Of a stretch of 64,000 nucleotides of DNA, positions 48,553-57,971 are shown one piece after another (position 1 is the first letter of the stretch; every line of letters starts with the position of its first letter). This DNA is from Gammaproteobacteria bacterium (GTDB taxonomy: Bacteria; Pseudomonadota; Gammaproteobacteria; Steroidobacterales; Foliamicaceae). The notes under the pieces are model-generated. The model was not told the origin of the DNA, made no database searches, and saw nothing but the letters and a program-made list of their open reading frames with translations. The stretch covers positions 1 to 64,000 of the forward strand of contig VYBN01000031.1 in the NCBI GenBank assembly GCA_009844425.1. The letters run 5' to 3'. A program made the position numbers and the translations under genes.

Positions 48553-49410
48553 CTACCAGTAAATCGGCGGTTCGCCCAGAGCCGCAAGTTGCCGATTGCA
48601 TTCGACAAACGGGTTGGGGCGTCCAAGAAAGTCATCGCCTGCCGCTGGATGGAGGGTGGCGAAAACGGGCGACTGGCTGCCGCCATTGGAGCTCACCCCC
48701 AAGCCGGCCGCGGCCGCAGCCGCCCATGCCGCCTCCCCGAACAGCCCGAATACGACCGGCCGGCCGCTGTCGGCCAAATGACGGATGACGCGCGCGACGA
48801 ACGGCCGCCATAGCGGAATGTGCCCATCCACCTGATGCGGATGACCGCTCACCGAGAAGCGGCTGATCGTCAAGCTGGCGTTCAGCAGCAGCACGCCCTG
48901 ATCCACCCATTCCTGGGCGAGCTGTTGCGGACCTGCGAATCCGTTGGCGGGATCGGATATTGCCGCCAGAGTGCGCGGCCACTGAGCGGTATCCACGGCG
49001 TAGCCGGGGTCGTCAAGACGAGCGGCGTAAACGCACTGGATCAGGCTGCGCATGCTGTGCGAAGGCATGCTGCCGAGTCCGCTCCAGCAGGAATACGCGC
49101 CGGCTTCGAAGGCTCGGCCGGTGGAGAATCCGATGTCCGGGTAGGGATCCTGGCCCAGCAGCACGCAGCGCACGTCCTTTGGCGCCAGCTCGTCGAAGGC
49201 GCGAAACAAGTGCGCGCCTTCCGGCGCTCCCTGCAGGGCTTTACGGCGGCGTGAAGGATAGATGGGTTCCGATGCTTCAATCAAGAGCGCGGGATCGATG
49301 GCGCCGAGCGGAAGCTCGAATTCGGCAAACACGTCCCGCCACGCCGGGGTCAGGTCGGAGCGCCAGCCGGCAAGCCATTCTTCCATTACCGCCGCCAGGC
49401 GCAGTGTCAT
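48553..49410 (-). CDS. Uracil-DNA glycosylase-like protein, divergent
   Basis: A 285-residue protein with the uracil-DNA glycosylase fold. The catalytic motif CVLLGQDPYPDIGFSTGRAF parallels GQDPYH in Ung. WVDQGVLLLNASLTI is the strand that ends in LLLNTVLTV in Ung, and VVFGLFGEAAW follows. The late HPSPLSA loop is replaced by LHPAAGDDFLGRPNPFVECN. E. coli Ung is 229 residues; this one has a longer N-terminus. It probably removes uracil from DNA, but the changes suggest a variant family. The start has GGAGA upstream. It is divergent from the RutR-like regulator. Confidence 0.8.
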   Translation of the reverse strand: MTLRLAAVMEEWLAGWRSDLTPAWRDVFAEFELPLGAIDPALLIEASEPIYPSRRRKALQGAPEGAHLFRAFDELAPKDVRCVLLGQDPYPDIGFSTGRAFEAGAYSCWSGLGSMPSHSMRSLIQCVYAARLDDPGYAVDTAQWPRTLAAISDPANGFAGPQQLAQEWVDQGVLLLNASLTISRFSVSGHPHQVDGHIPLWRPFVARVIRHLADSGRPVVFGLFGEAAWAAAAAAGLGVSSNGGSQSPVFATLHPAAGDDFLGRPNPFVECNRQLAALGEPPIYW

Positions 49411-49465
49411 CTGCAGGCTCTCCGGATGTGCGGGCCGACGGGCATGGGCGGCATGAGGCGTGTGC

Positions 49466-49471
49466 TATGAT
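49466..49471 (+). promoter_or_regulatory. Possible -10 box of the RutR-like gene
   Basis: TATGAT in the ung/regulator divergent spacer (49411-49562), 91 nt before ATG 49563. No good -35 is seen, so this is weak. The TTGACA-type operators of the pyrimidine operon are not repeated here. Confidence 0.25.
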
Positions 49472-49562
49472 CCGGCCCCACTTGGCGGCGAAGCGGCATG
49501 CAGGCGGATGGAAGCCGGCCGTGCGTCGGCGACGAGGTTCCGCCTTCAGGAAAGCCCGCTTC

Positions 49563-50180
49563 ATGGCCCCGGCATTGAATCCCCGCGACAAGAAGGAAGC
49601 GCAGATTCTGCGGGCGGCGGAAAAGCTTCTTGCATCGCGTGGCCTGCACGGCACCCGTATGGAAGATATCGCCAAAGCGGCGCGGCTGCCGCGCCCCAAT
49701 CTGTATTACTACTTCTCCTCCAAGCGGCAAATCTACCGGCGCATCATCACCCAGTTGCGGGCGGATTGGGAGAAGGCCTTTGCGCATATTGCGCCCGGCC
49801 GGGAGCCGGACGAGGCGATCCGCGGCTACATTCAGGCCAAGATGGAATATTCCCGCAAACACCCGGTTGCGTCGAAGGTTTTCGCAAAAGAGGTCATTCG
49901 CGGATCGGATATGTTGACCCCGGAGGAAAACGAGGGGATTCGTGCGCTCACGGAGGAGAAGTGCGCCGTGCTTCGCAAGTGGATGGACGAAGGAAAGATG
50001 GATCGCATGGACCCGCGCCACTTCCTGTTTCTGGTGTGGGGCGCTACCCAGTACTATGCCGATTTTGAACAGCAGATACGCAGTATTCTCGGAGCCCGCC
50101 GCTTGACCCGAGCGCATTTCAAAGACGGCGTGGACACCATCCTGCACATCGTATTCAAGGGCGCTGGATTCAAGTCCTAG
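49563..50180 (+). CDS. RutR-like TetR-family regulator
   Basis: A 205-residue repressor. The N-terminal helix-turn-helix is ILRAAEKLLASRGLHGTRMEDIAKAARLPRPNLYYYFSSKRQIYRRII (about residues 15-60). The ligand domain matches E. coli RutR by eye: IRGYIQAKMEYSRKHPVASKVFAKEVIRG and FLFLVWGATQYYADFEQQIRSILG. RutR binds uracil or thymine and controls pyrimidine catabolism. Its site in E. coli is TTGACCA-N2-TGGTCAA, very like the two dyads found just downstream (50258-50309) before the catabolic operon. A uracil or thymine effector is the natural inference. Confidence 0.85.
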   Translation: MAPALNPRDKKEAQILRAAEKLLASRGLHGTRMEDIAKAARLPRPNLYYYFSSKRQIYRRIITQLRADWEKAFAHIAPGREPDEAIRGYIQAKMEYSRKHPVASKVFAKEVIRGSDMLTPEENEGIRALTEEKCAVLRKWMDEGKMDRMDPRHFLFLVWGATQYYADFEQQIRSILGARRLTRAHFKDGVDTILHIVFKGAGFKS

Positions 50181-50257
50181 GCTCGTCCCGCCGCCGCTTT
50201 CATTTTCGCTCATTTCGTTTCGGCTCCGCGCTTGCGGTTCCCGGAATCTATCTGTAA

Positions 50258-50309
50258 TTGACATATCTGTCAAACATAAGTTCGTAATTATGTTTGACAT
50301 ATTTGTCAA
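50258..50309. promoter_or_regulatory. 52-bp palindromic operator region of the pyrimidine operon
   Basis: Two 16-bp dyads, TTGACA-TATC-TGTCAA (50258-50273) and TTGACA-TATT-TGTCAA (50294-50309), lie 36 bp centre to centre. They are linked by CAAACATAA (50271-50279) and its complement TTATGTTTG (50288-50296), so the whole 52 bp is one inverted repeat about 50283.5. The dyads resemble the RutR site. The second TTGACA is also a consensus -35 box, with TAGCGT at 50317-50322 as a poor -10 at 17-bp spacing. A repressor bound there would cover the promoter. The downstream ATG is at 50352 after GGAG. Confidence 0.75.
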
Positions 50310-50351
50310 ATTCCGGTAGCGTCAGACGCATCGCGGATTGTGGAGCCTGCC

Positions 50352-52649
50352 ATGGAATTCAAAAGAAAATCCCGAATGATCGATTCGCTCTCTTGCACTC
50401 GCCATAGAGCGGCTTTGATTAGCGGAGGGACGATTGCGGCCTTTTGCGCGTCAGCTCTGATTTCCTTTCCATACGCCCAGGTGGCGGCGCAAGACCAGGA
50501 CGGCCTGGCGGTCGGAGTCATCGAGGAGGTCATCGTTACGGCCCGGAAGCGCCAGGAATCGCTGCAGGAAACTCCGATCTCGATTACGGCTTTCTCGCGA
50601 ATCGATCTTGAGGAAGCCAACATGATTGACCTGCGCGACATCGGCAAGTTCACGCCGGGCATGTCTTTTACCTCCTACGGAATGGGCAGCGCGGAGGCGG
50701 GCGCGATCTTTCTTCGGGGAATCGGCCAATCCGATCACATGGTGACCACCGACCCCGGCGTCGGGCTCTATATCGACGGCGTATATGTGGGCCGGAATCA
50801 GGGAGCGGCGCTGGACCTGCTGGATCTGGAGCGGGTCGAGGTTCTGCGTGGCCCGCAAGGCACGCTATTTGGCAAGAACACCATTGGCGGCGCGGTCAAC
50901 GTGGTGAGCGCCCGCCCCTCGGGCGAGCCGGGTGGACACATTGGCGCGACAGCCGGGCAGGAAGGGCGCCTCAATGTGCAGGCATCCGGCGAGTTTGGCG
51001 TAGGCGAGAACCTGGCCGTGCGCGCCAGCGTGCTGAGCCGTAACCGTGATGGCGTGGGCGAGCAGGTGTTCACCGGCGAGGAAACCGGTGACGAAAGCAG
51101 CGTAAGCGGCAGGGTGCAGCTGCTGTGGAGCGGCGCTTCTTCAGAACTTTCACTGGCGGCCGACGCCAGCCGGGCCCGCCAGGCCGCCGTGCCTCACAGT
51201 TTTTATGAGTTCGCCGACTGGATGGTCGCTTTCTTTGGGGCTGCTCCTTGTTTTACCAGCAGTGGGGCGGGCGAGTACGCGCCATGTCCGGCGGGCGCTG
51301 CGGCCGATCCCTTCGACAGCTATTCGCTGGACGACCTCGATACCGAGCAGGACCTGTTCGGCGTGTCCGCAACGTGGGAGTGGAATTTATCTGATTCAAT
51401 GACATTCAAATCCATTACAGCGTACCGCGATATGGCGTATGTCGGAAACCTGGAGTTCGATGGCGCGCCGCAGGTGGTCGTCCACTATCTGGAAAGCGGC
51501 GAGTCGGATCAGTTTTCGCAGGAGCTCCAGTTGCTCGGCTCCAATGACGCCGCGACCCTGAACTGGATCGCCGGTGTGTACTACTTCACCGAGGATGGCT
51601 ACAACCTGCAGGACGATCTTCAGTTCGGCAACCTGGACCAGCGCCGCTCGGAAGTCGAAACGAGCAGCTACGCCCTGTTCGGGCAAGGGACGGCAGATCT
51701 CTCGCAACGGTTCAGCCTGACAGGCGGCCTTCGCTACACCGAGGAAGACAAGGATTACGACGTGGTGTACCGGCGCCTGGACGCTATGGGCAACCAGGCG
51801 CTCGATGACAGCGGACAACCCGTCTATCTGGTGGCGCCGACTGCGCTCGGCGACTCCTGGGACGCTGTATCAGGCACGCTGAACGGCAAGTTCCAGGTCT
51901 CGGATAGCGTCATGCTCTATGCCACCTACTCGCGCGGTTTCCGCAGCGGTGGTTTCGCCGCCCGCCCAAGCCGCCAGTCCAGTGTCGGCGTTTACGATCC
52001 CGAGTACGTGAACATGGTGGAAGCGGGGGTCAAGATTCAGGCGCTGCAGGATCGCCTGCGCCTGAATATGTCCGCCTACACCAGCGTTTATGAGGATTAC
52101 CAGGTGCAGGTAAACCGCGTTGGCGACTCGTTCGACACACGGGTTCTGAACGCGGCGGAAGCGGAAATTGACGGCTTCGAGCTGGAACTGACCGCCGTGC
52201 TTTCCCGAATTGCGCGCATCGACGCCACTTTCGGCTACACCGACGCGCAAATTACAGAGGTGGACCTGGCCCCGTCGCTCGAAGCCAACTTCATGGCGGG
52301 CTCGCGTTTGCCTTATGTCAGCAAGTACACGTTCAGCATATCGCCGCGCCTTCAGTGGCCGTTGAATAACGGCGCAGAGGTTGTGCTTCGCGCCGATTAT
52401 TCCTACCGCGACGAGTTTTATGGCCAGATCGCCAACTCTCCTTTCGAGTGGGAAGATGGTTACGGACTGGTCAATGCGCGCATTGAGTACGTAGGCAGCG
52501 GGGAGCGCTGGCGCCTGGGGCTGTACGGCATCAATCTGGCGGACAAGACGTACACGCGGGTGCGAAATTACTACCCTGGTTTCCTGGGCTTCGCGTTATG
52601 GAACACCGACCGCCGTGAGATCGGCCTGGAAGCCCGCATTAACTTCTAG
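50352..52649 (+). CDS. TonB-dependent outer-membrane receptor of the pyrimidine operon
   Basis: A 765-residue receptor: N-terminal export region, TonB-box-like EEVIVTARKRQESLQETPISITAFS, plug (LERVEVLRGPQGTLFGKNTIGGAVNVVSARP), and a long beta barrel ending LEARINF with a terminal Phe. It is the first gene after the operator and would admit the substrate through the outer membrane. A pyrimidine or nucleoside ligand is inferred only from the operon. ATG 50352 has GGAG six bases upstream; a GTG at 50340 is the alternative. Confidence 0.88.
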   Translation: MEFKRKSRMIDSLSCTRHRAALISGGTIAAFCASALISFPYAQVAAQDQDGLAVGVIEEVIVTARKRQESLQETPISITAFSRIDLEEANMIDLRDIGKFTPGMSFTSYGMGSAEAGAIFLRGIGQSDHMVTTDPGVGLYIDGVYVGRNQGAALDLLDLERVEVLRGPQGTLFGKNTIGGAVNVVSARPSGEPGGHIGATAGQEGRLNVQASGEFGVGENLAVRASVLSRNRDGVGEQVFTGEETGDESSVSGRVQLLWSGASSELSLAADASRARQAAVPHSFYEFADWMVAFFGAAPCFTSSGAGEYAPCPAGAAADPFDSYSLDDLDTEQDLFGVSATWEWNLSDSMTFKSITAYRDMAYVGNLEFDGAPQVVVHYLESGESDQFSQELQLLGSNDAATLNWIAGVYYFTEDGYNLQDDLQFGNLDQRRSEVETSSYALFGQGTADLSQRFSLTGGLRYTEEDKDYDVVYRRLDAMGNQALDDSGQPVYLVAPTALGDSWDAVSGTLNGKFQVSDSVMLYATYSRGFRSGGFAARPSRQSSVGVYDPEYVNMVEAGVKIQALQDRLRLNMSAYTSVYEDYQVQVNRVGDSFDTRVLNAAEAEIDGFELELTAVLSRIARIDATFGYTDAQITEVDLAPSLEANFMAGSRLPYVSKYTFSISPRLQWPLNNGAEVVLRADYSYRDEFYGQIANSPFEWEDGYGLVNARIEYVGSGERWRLGLYGINLADKTYTRVRNYYPGFLGFALWNTDRREIGLEARINF

Positions 52650-52687
52650 TCCGACTGTTCTCCAATAAAACCCGGCGGGACGGCGTC

Positions 52688-54340
52688 ATGGAGGAATCTC
52701 CTCTCTATTCAGCCGATCTCGCGCCCGCGCCGGAGTCCCGGTGCACCTGGGATCTCTGGAGCTACGCCGCCATCTGGGTGGGCATGGCGGTGTGCATTCC
52801 GACCTGGCTTCTGGCGAGCTACATGATTCGCAACGGCCTCGATTGGACCGAGGCGCTTGCCATTATTTTCGCCGGCAACCTGATCGTCACCGTGCCGATG
52901 ATTCTGAACGGTCGTGCCGGCGCGCGTTACCGGCTGCCGTTCGCCGTGCTGGGGCGCGCCGCCTTCGGCGTTGCCGGGGTGCATGGCCCGGCCATGGTCC
53001 GGGCGCTGGTCGCCTGCGGCTGGTTTGGCGTGCAGACCTGGATCGGCGGTCTCGCGATTCACGCCATCGGCTGCGCGGTGGGCGGGGTTCCGGTAGAGGC
53101 TGGTCTGACGCCCGGCAAGTTCGCCGGGTTTGCGTTGTCGCTTTCCCTGAATCTGATCATCATCTGGCGCGGGATCGATTCCATTCGGCGGGTGGAAATC
53201 TGGGCGGCGCCGCTGTTGCTGGCGGTGGGTCTGTGCCTGATGGCCTGGGGCACGGCCGCAGGCGGGGGCTTTTCCCCGGTGCTGCGGCAGGGCGGCCAGC
53301 TTGATCAGCCCACCGCCGCTTATGCAGCAGACGGCGGTGTGGTGCTCGCGCCGTTGCGCGACTCCAGGGGCGTCGTCAAGGCACGGCAATTTCGCATCGG
53401 CCCGCCGGAGACCATGGACGATGCGCCATGGCGTTCGCTGGCCGCTGCCGGAGAGCGCCTCCCTGCGGCTGAACTGCCTGATGCTCCGCTCGCCGTCCAG
53501 TTCCGGCGCGATGATGAGATTTCAACAGCAATCGATGTAGGCGCCAGCAATCCCTCAGCGCCGCGTTTCGCCATCTGGCTGTTCTGGACCACGGCAATGG
53601 TTGGTTTCTGGGCCACCATGTCCATAAGCATCGCCGACATTACCCGCTACAGCCGCTCGCAGGCGGCGCAGGTAACCGGCCAGCTTCTTGGCCTTCCCGG
53701 CGCCATGCTTTTCTACAGCTTCATCAGCATATTCGTGACCTCGGCGGCGTTGACCGGTCTTGACCGGGTGCTCATCGCCGAGGACGCGCCCTGGGACCCC
53801 GTGACCCTATTGGCGCAGTTCGACAATCCGGCTCTCGTGGTGGCGGCGCAACTCGCTCTCCTTGTTGCGACGATCACGACCAACGTCGCGGCGAATGTCA
53901 TCGCTCCGGCCAACGTTTTCGCCAATCTCCTGCCAAGGCGGATCGACTTTCGGCTCGGCGGCATTATCACCGGAATCGCTGGTGTCCTTATTGCGCCCTG
54001 GTGGCTGTTTGACCGCATCAGCGATCTGCTGGTGTTCATCAGCGGCCTGCTGGGTCCGGTGCTTGGCGTGATGCTCGCCGACTACTACTGGGTCCGCCGC
54101 GGAGTTGTTTCGGTGCGGGATCTCTTCGACCCCGCGGGCGCCTATGCTTACTGGCGAGGCGTCAATCCCGCCGCAATGCTGGCCCTCGGCCTGGGCGTGG
54201 CGGCGGCTCTCGTTGGCTACTTCGTACCGATGCTGGAGTGGCTGTACACGGGATCATGGTTCTCCGGCTGTCTGGTTGCGTTCGCCGTTTATGGGCTTTG
54301 CGCGCCGGGAGACAGAGCAAATGTCGCTACTCATTCGTAA
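52688..54340 (+). CDS. NCS1-family nucleobase permease
   Basis: A 550-residue inner-membrane protein with about 12 helices. NCS1 features include WDLWSYAAIWVGMAVCIPTWLLASYMI, LPFAVLGRAAFGVAGVHGPAMVRALVACGWFGVQTWIGG and ANVIAPANVFANLLPRRID. The family carries uracil, thymine, allantoin and hydantoins with H+ or Na+. A hydrophilic insert around residues 210-290 is longer than in Mhp1. The next gene starts inside its last codons (20-bp overlap). Confidence 0.9.
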   Translation: MEESPLYSADLAPAPESRCTWDLWSYAAIWVGMAVCIPTWLLASYMIRNGLDWTEALAIIFAGNLIVTVPMILNGRAGARYRLPFAVLGRAAFGVAGVHGPAMVRALVACGWFGVQTWIGGLAIHAIGCAVGGVPVEAGLTPGKFAGFALSLSLNLIIIWRGIDSIRRVEIWAAPLLLAVGLCLMAWGTAAGGGFSPVLRQGGQLDQPTAAYAADGGVVLAPLRDSRGVVKARQFRIGPPETMDDAPWRSLAAAGERLPAAELPDAPLAVQFRRDDEISTAIDVGASNPSAPRFAIWLFWTTAMVGFWATMSISIADITRYSRSQAAQVTGQLLGLPGAMLFYSFISIFVTSAALTGLDRVLIAEDAPWDPVTLLAQFDNPALVVAAQLALLVATITTNVAANVIAPANVFANLLPRRIDFRLGGIITGIAGVLIAPWWLFDRISDLLVFISGLLGPVLGVMLADYYWVRRGVVSVRDLFDPAGAYAYWRGVNPAAMLALGLGVAAALVGYFVPMLEWLYTGSWFSGCLVAFAVYGLCAPGDRANVATHS

Positions 54341-55715
54341 CGGCCGTATCGTAACCGCGGTCGATGACTATCGGGCCGATGTCTTCATCGAGGATGAAAC
54401 GATTTCCCATATCGGCCTTGATCTGGATATGGACGCCGACCGGATCATCGACGCGAGGGACAAGCTGGTCATTCCCGGCGGGGTTGATCCCCACACCCAC
54501 ATGGACATGCCTTTCGGCGGTACCACGAGCGCCGACGACTTTGAAACGGGCACGCGGGCGGCGGCGTTCGGCGGCACGACCACGATCATCGATTTCGTCG
54601 TGCAGCAGAAGGGGCATTCGACGCTCGAGGCGCTGGAGACCTGGCACGCGAAGGCCGAGGGCAAGGCCTGCATCGATTACGGCTTCCACATGATCGTTAC
54701 CGATATGGAAGATGAGCGCCTTTGGGAAATGCGCCGGCTGTGCGACGAAGGGATAACCTCCTACAAGATGTTCATGGCCTATCCGGGCGTGCTGTATGTT
54801 GATGACGGCACGCTGTTCCGCGCCATGCGCAAGGCAGCCGATGATGGAACTCTCGTGTGCATGCACGCCGAGAACGGCATCGTTATCGACGAAATCGTGA
54901 AGCGCCACCTGGCGGAAGGAAAGACCTCGCCCCGGTACCATGCCCTCACGCGTCCCACACGTATGGAAGCCGAAGGCGTGCATCGGGCGATCGCCATCGC
55001 GGAAGTGGCCGGCGCGCCGGTGTACATCGTTCACCTGAGTTGTGCGGACGCGCTTGAGCAGGTCACGCTGGCGCGCGACCGTGGCGCTCCGGTTTACGCG
55101 GAAACCTGCCCGCAGTACCTGTTCCTCGATATTGGGCACTACGAGCAGGAAGGTTTCGAGGGCGCGAAGTACGTGATGACGCCGCCGTTGCGCGAGCGCT
55201 GGAACCAGGATCATCTTTGGCGCGGCCTGGCGTTTGGTGATCTGCACAGCATCGCCACCGATCATTGCCCGTTTTGTTTCAAGGACCAAAAGGCTCTGGG
55301 AATCGACGACTTCAGCAAGATCCCCAACGGCGCGCCCGGAGTCGAGAATCGGATGAGCCTCGTGTACAACGGCGGCGTGGTTGCGGGGCGCATTTCTCCG
55401 AACAAGTTCGTCGAGCTGACTTCCACCGCCGCAGCCAAGCTCTTCGGCCTGTTCCCGAAGAAGGGCACGATAGCTGTGGGCAGTGACGCCGATATCGTGG
55501 TTTTCGATCCGAAGCGCAAGGAGACCATCAGCGTGGGCAACCTGCACACCCATCATATGAATGTGGACTACAACGCTTATGAAGGTATGGAGGTGCAGGG
55601 GGTAAGCGAAACGGTCGTCTGCCGTGGCCGGGTGGTGGTGGCTGACGGTGACTGGCATGGCCACTCGGGCGGGGGAAATTTCCTGAAGCGGGGGACATTT
55701 GATGGGCGCGCCTGA
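54321..55715 (+). CDS. hydA: Dihydropyrimidinase
   Basis: A 464-residue amidohydrolase that opens dihydrouracil or dihydrothymine to the N-carbamoyl-beta-amino acid. The binuclear metal ligands are HTHMD (near residue 57), the carbamylated lysine in ITSYKMFMAYPG, histidines in VCMHAENG and IVHLSCADAL, and Asp in SIATDHCPF. ATG 54321 begins the conserved SLLIRNGRIVTA. It is the second step of the reductive pathway and overlaps beta-ureidopropionase by 14 bp. Confidence 0.95.
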   Translation: MSLLIRNGRIVTAVDDYRADVFIEDETISHIGLDLDMDADRIIDARDKLVIPGGVDPHTHMDMPFGGTTSADDFETGTRAAAFGGTTTIIDFVVQQKGHSTLEALETWHAKAEGKACIDYGFHMIVTDMEDERLWEMRRLCDEGITSYKMFMAYPGVLYVDDGTLFRAMRKAADDGTLVCMHAENGIVIDEIVKRHLAEGKTSPRYHALTRPTRMEAEGVHRAIAIAEVAGAPVYIVHLSCADALEQVTLARDRGAPVYAETCPQYLFLDIGHYEQEGFEGAKYVMTPPLRERWNQDHLWRGLAFGDLHSIATDHCPFCFKDQKALGIDDFSKIPNGAPGVENRMSLVYNGGVVAGRISPNKFVELTSTAAAKLFGLFPKKGTIAVGSDADIVVFDPKRKETISVGNLHTHHMNVDYNAYEGMEVQGVSETVVCRGRVVVADGDWHGHSGGGNFLKRGTFDGRA

Positions 55716-56592
55716 GGTCGGCGTTTCCGCTGCAACGGTGAGATCGGGCCTCATTCAGATGGCCTTGCCCGAAGGCGGCGCGGAAGGCGATGTTCGCGAA
55801 ATCACCGAGGGCATGCTGGCCAAACACATTCCGCTAATCGAGGAAGCAGGCGGGCGAGGCGTTCAGATCCTGTGCCTTCAGGAGATATTCAATACGCCGT
55901 ACTTCTGCCCCAGTCAGGATGCTGCGTGGATTGCGGCTGCCGAACGGGTGCCGGGACCTACGACGGAGCGCATGGCCGAGTATGCCCGTAAATACTCGAT
56001 GGTGATCGTCGTGCCTCTGTACGAAAAAGAGCGCGCCGGACTCTACTACAACACCGCGGCCGTAATCGACGCGGACGGCCGCTACCTCGGCAAGTACCGC
56101 AAGACGCACATTCCGCAGACCGCAGGTTTCTGGGAGAAGTACTTCTTCCGCCCGGGCAACCTCGGCTATCCGGTGTTCGAAACGGCCTACGCCAAGGTCG
56201 GCGTTTACATCTGCTATGACCGCCACTTTCCGGAAGGCGCCCGCGCGCTGGGACTCGGCGGCGCCGAGATCGTCTATAACCCTTCCGCCACGGTCGAGGG
56301 GCTTTCCGACCATCTCTGGGCGCTCGAACAGCCCGCTCACGCGGTCGCCAACGGCTACTTCATGGGCTGTGTCAACCGGGTGGGTACGGAGGCGCCCTGG
56401 AACCTGGGCAGGTTTTACGGAAGCAGTTACTTCGTGGACCCCACCGGCAGGATCATTGCTCAGGCTTCCGGCGACGCCGACGAGCTGCTGGTGGCCGACC
56501 TGGATCTCGGTATGATCGAGTCCGTTCGGGCCACCTGGCAGTTCTACCGGGATCGGCGTCCCGACGCCTATGGCGCGATCCTGGAACCATAG
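55702..56592 (+). CDS. Beta-ureidopropionase (N-carbamoyl-beta-alanine amidohydrolase)
   Basis: A 296-residue nitrilase-superfamily enzyme. Its Glu-Lys-Cys triad is in LCLQEIFNTPYFCPSQ, GKYRKTHIPQ and VYICYDRHFPEGAR. These segments, particularly the GFWEKYFFRPGN loop, match the beta-ureidopropionase/N-carbamoylputrescine branch. It hydrolyses N-carbamoyl-beta-alanine (or the isobutyrate) to the beta-amino acid, CO2 and ammonia. ATG 55702 is one codon after an in-frame TTG. Confidence 0.9.
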   Translation: MGAPEVGVSAATVRSGLIQMALPEGGAEGDVREITEGMLAKHIPLIEEAGGRGVQILCLQEIFNTPYFCPSQDAAWIAAAERVPGPTTERMAEYARKYSMVIVVPLYEKERAGLYYNTAAVIDADGRYLGKYRKTHIPQTAGFWEKYFFRPGNLGYPVFETAYAKVGVYICYDRHFPEGARALGLGGAEIVYNPSATVEGLSDHLWALEQPAHAVANGYFMGCVNRVGTEAPWNLGRFYGSSYFVDPTGRIIAQASGDADELLVADLDLGMIESVRATWQFYRDRRPDAYGAILEP

Positions 56593-56615
56593 CGGCGTTC
56601 CCGGGGAATGTTGGC

Positions 56616-57941
56616 GTGAACGGTAAGCAGAGTGAGGAGCGGCAAGGCCGCAGCCGCGAAGCGGTTCTTCGCCAGTATCGGAACCACGTATTCCCTCAGG
56701 TCAAGAGCATTCATGCGGAGCCGGTGGTCGTCACCGAGGGAAAGGGCTGCAGGGTCCGCGATATGGATGGCGCCTCGTACCTCGATTTCTTCGGCGGCAT
56801 TCTTACGATTTCCGTCGGCCACTGCAACGAGCGGGTCACTGACGCGATTGTTGCACAGGTCCAGCGTCTGACCCACGTTTCCAGCCTGTACCCGACACTG
56901 CCGATGGGAGAGCTGGCCGAGCGTCTGGCCCGCATTACTCCCGGCGCGCTGGAAAAATGCTTTTTCACCGCGTCCGGAAGCGAAGCGGACGAAATGGCCG
57001 TAATGATGGCGCAAAGCCACACCGGCAACAGCGAGATTATCGCTCTGCGGCACGGCTACTCGGGGCGTACATTGCTGGCCCAGAGCCTTACCGGGAACTC
57101 CGTCTGGCGGGGCCATGCGCATCTCGCGCCGGGCGTGCGCCACGCGCCGGCGCCGTACTGCTACCGCTGCCCTTTTCATCTGACCTATCCCAAATGCGGG
57201 GTGGCCTGCGCCCGGGATGTCAGGGAACTCATCGAAACCACCACCAGCGGGCGAGTAGCCGGCATGCTGGCGGAGCCCGTAATGGGCGTAGGCGGCTTTA
57301 TCACGCCGCCGCCCGAGTACTTCGCCATCGTTGCGGAAATCGTGCGCGAATACGGGGGAGTGCTCATCGCGGATGAGGTGCAAACGGGTTTTGGGCGCAC
57401 CGGAAAACGTTGGGGCATTGAACACTACGGAGTCGAGCCGGACCTGATGACCATGGCGAAAGGCATCGCCAACGGCCTGCCGCTCGGCGCTCTGGTGACT
57501 ACCGCGCCGATAGCGGATTCTTTCGAGAAATCGACGCTGTCCACCTTTGGCGGGAATCCGGTGAGCTGCGCCGCCGCCAACGCCGTGCTCGATGTGCTCG
57601 AAGAGGAACAGCTGCTGGAAAGGGCCGCCGTCATGGGAGAGAGGCTGCGTGAGGGTCTTGTCCGCATAAGGCATCGGTTTCCGGCCATCGTTGGCGACAT
57701 TCGGGGTATCGGCCTCATGCAGGCCATCGAATTCGTCATGGACGAGACGGCTGGAGACCGCACGCCCAACGCGGAACTCACGTCCGGCTTTATCGAAGGG
57801 GCGCGCCGCAACGGCCTGCTGCTCGGCCGGGGTGGCCTCTACGCCAACGTCGTGCGGATTGCGCCGCCGCTGACTGTGTCCGCCGATGAAATCGATGAGG
57901 CATTGGCAGCCGTCGAGAACGCCCTGGTCCCTCTGATTTAG
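56616..57941 (+). CDS. Class III omega-aminotransferase (AGXT2-like, beta-alanine/beta-aminoisobutyrate)
   Basis: A 441-residue PLP enzyme starting at GTG 56616. FFGGILTISVGHCN, FTASGSEADEMAVMMA, LIADEVQTGFGRTGKRWG and the PLP lysine in LMTMAKGIANGLPLGALV place it with AGXT2-like aminotransferases. In this operon it should convert beta-alanine or 3-amino-2-methylpropanoate to malonate or methylmalonate semialdehyde, with pyruvate or glyoxylate as acceptor. A run of cysteines (CYRCPFHLTYPKCGVAC) is conspicuous and might bind metal, or may be just a family trait. Confidence 0.88.
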   Translation: MNGKQSEERQGRSREAVLRQYRNHVFPQVKSIHAEPVVVTEGKGCRVRDMDGASYLDFFGGILTISVGHCNERVTDAIVAQVQRLTHVSSLYPTLPMGELAERLARITPGALEKCFFTASGSEADEMAVMMAQSHTGNSEIIALRHGYSGRTLLAQSLTGNSVWRGHAHLAPGVRHAPAPYCYRCPFHLTYPKCGVACARDVRELIETTTSGRVAGMLAEPVMGVGGFITPPPEYFAIVAEIVREYGGVLIADEVQTGFGRTGKRWGIEHYGVEPDLMTMAKGIANGLPLGALVTTAPIADSFEKSTLSTFGGNPVSCAAANAVLDVLEEEQLLERAAVMGERLREGLVRIRHRFPAIVGDIRGIGLMQAIEFVMDETAGDRTPNAELTSGFIEGARRNGLLLGRGGLYANVVRIAPPLTVSADEIDEALAAVENALVPLI

Positions 57942-57971
57942 TCCGACACGCGGGATAGAGCAACAGCGCCA

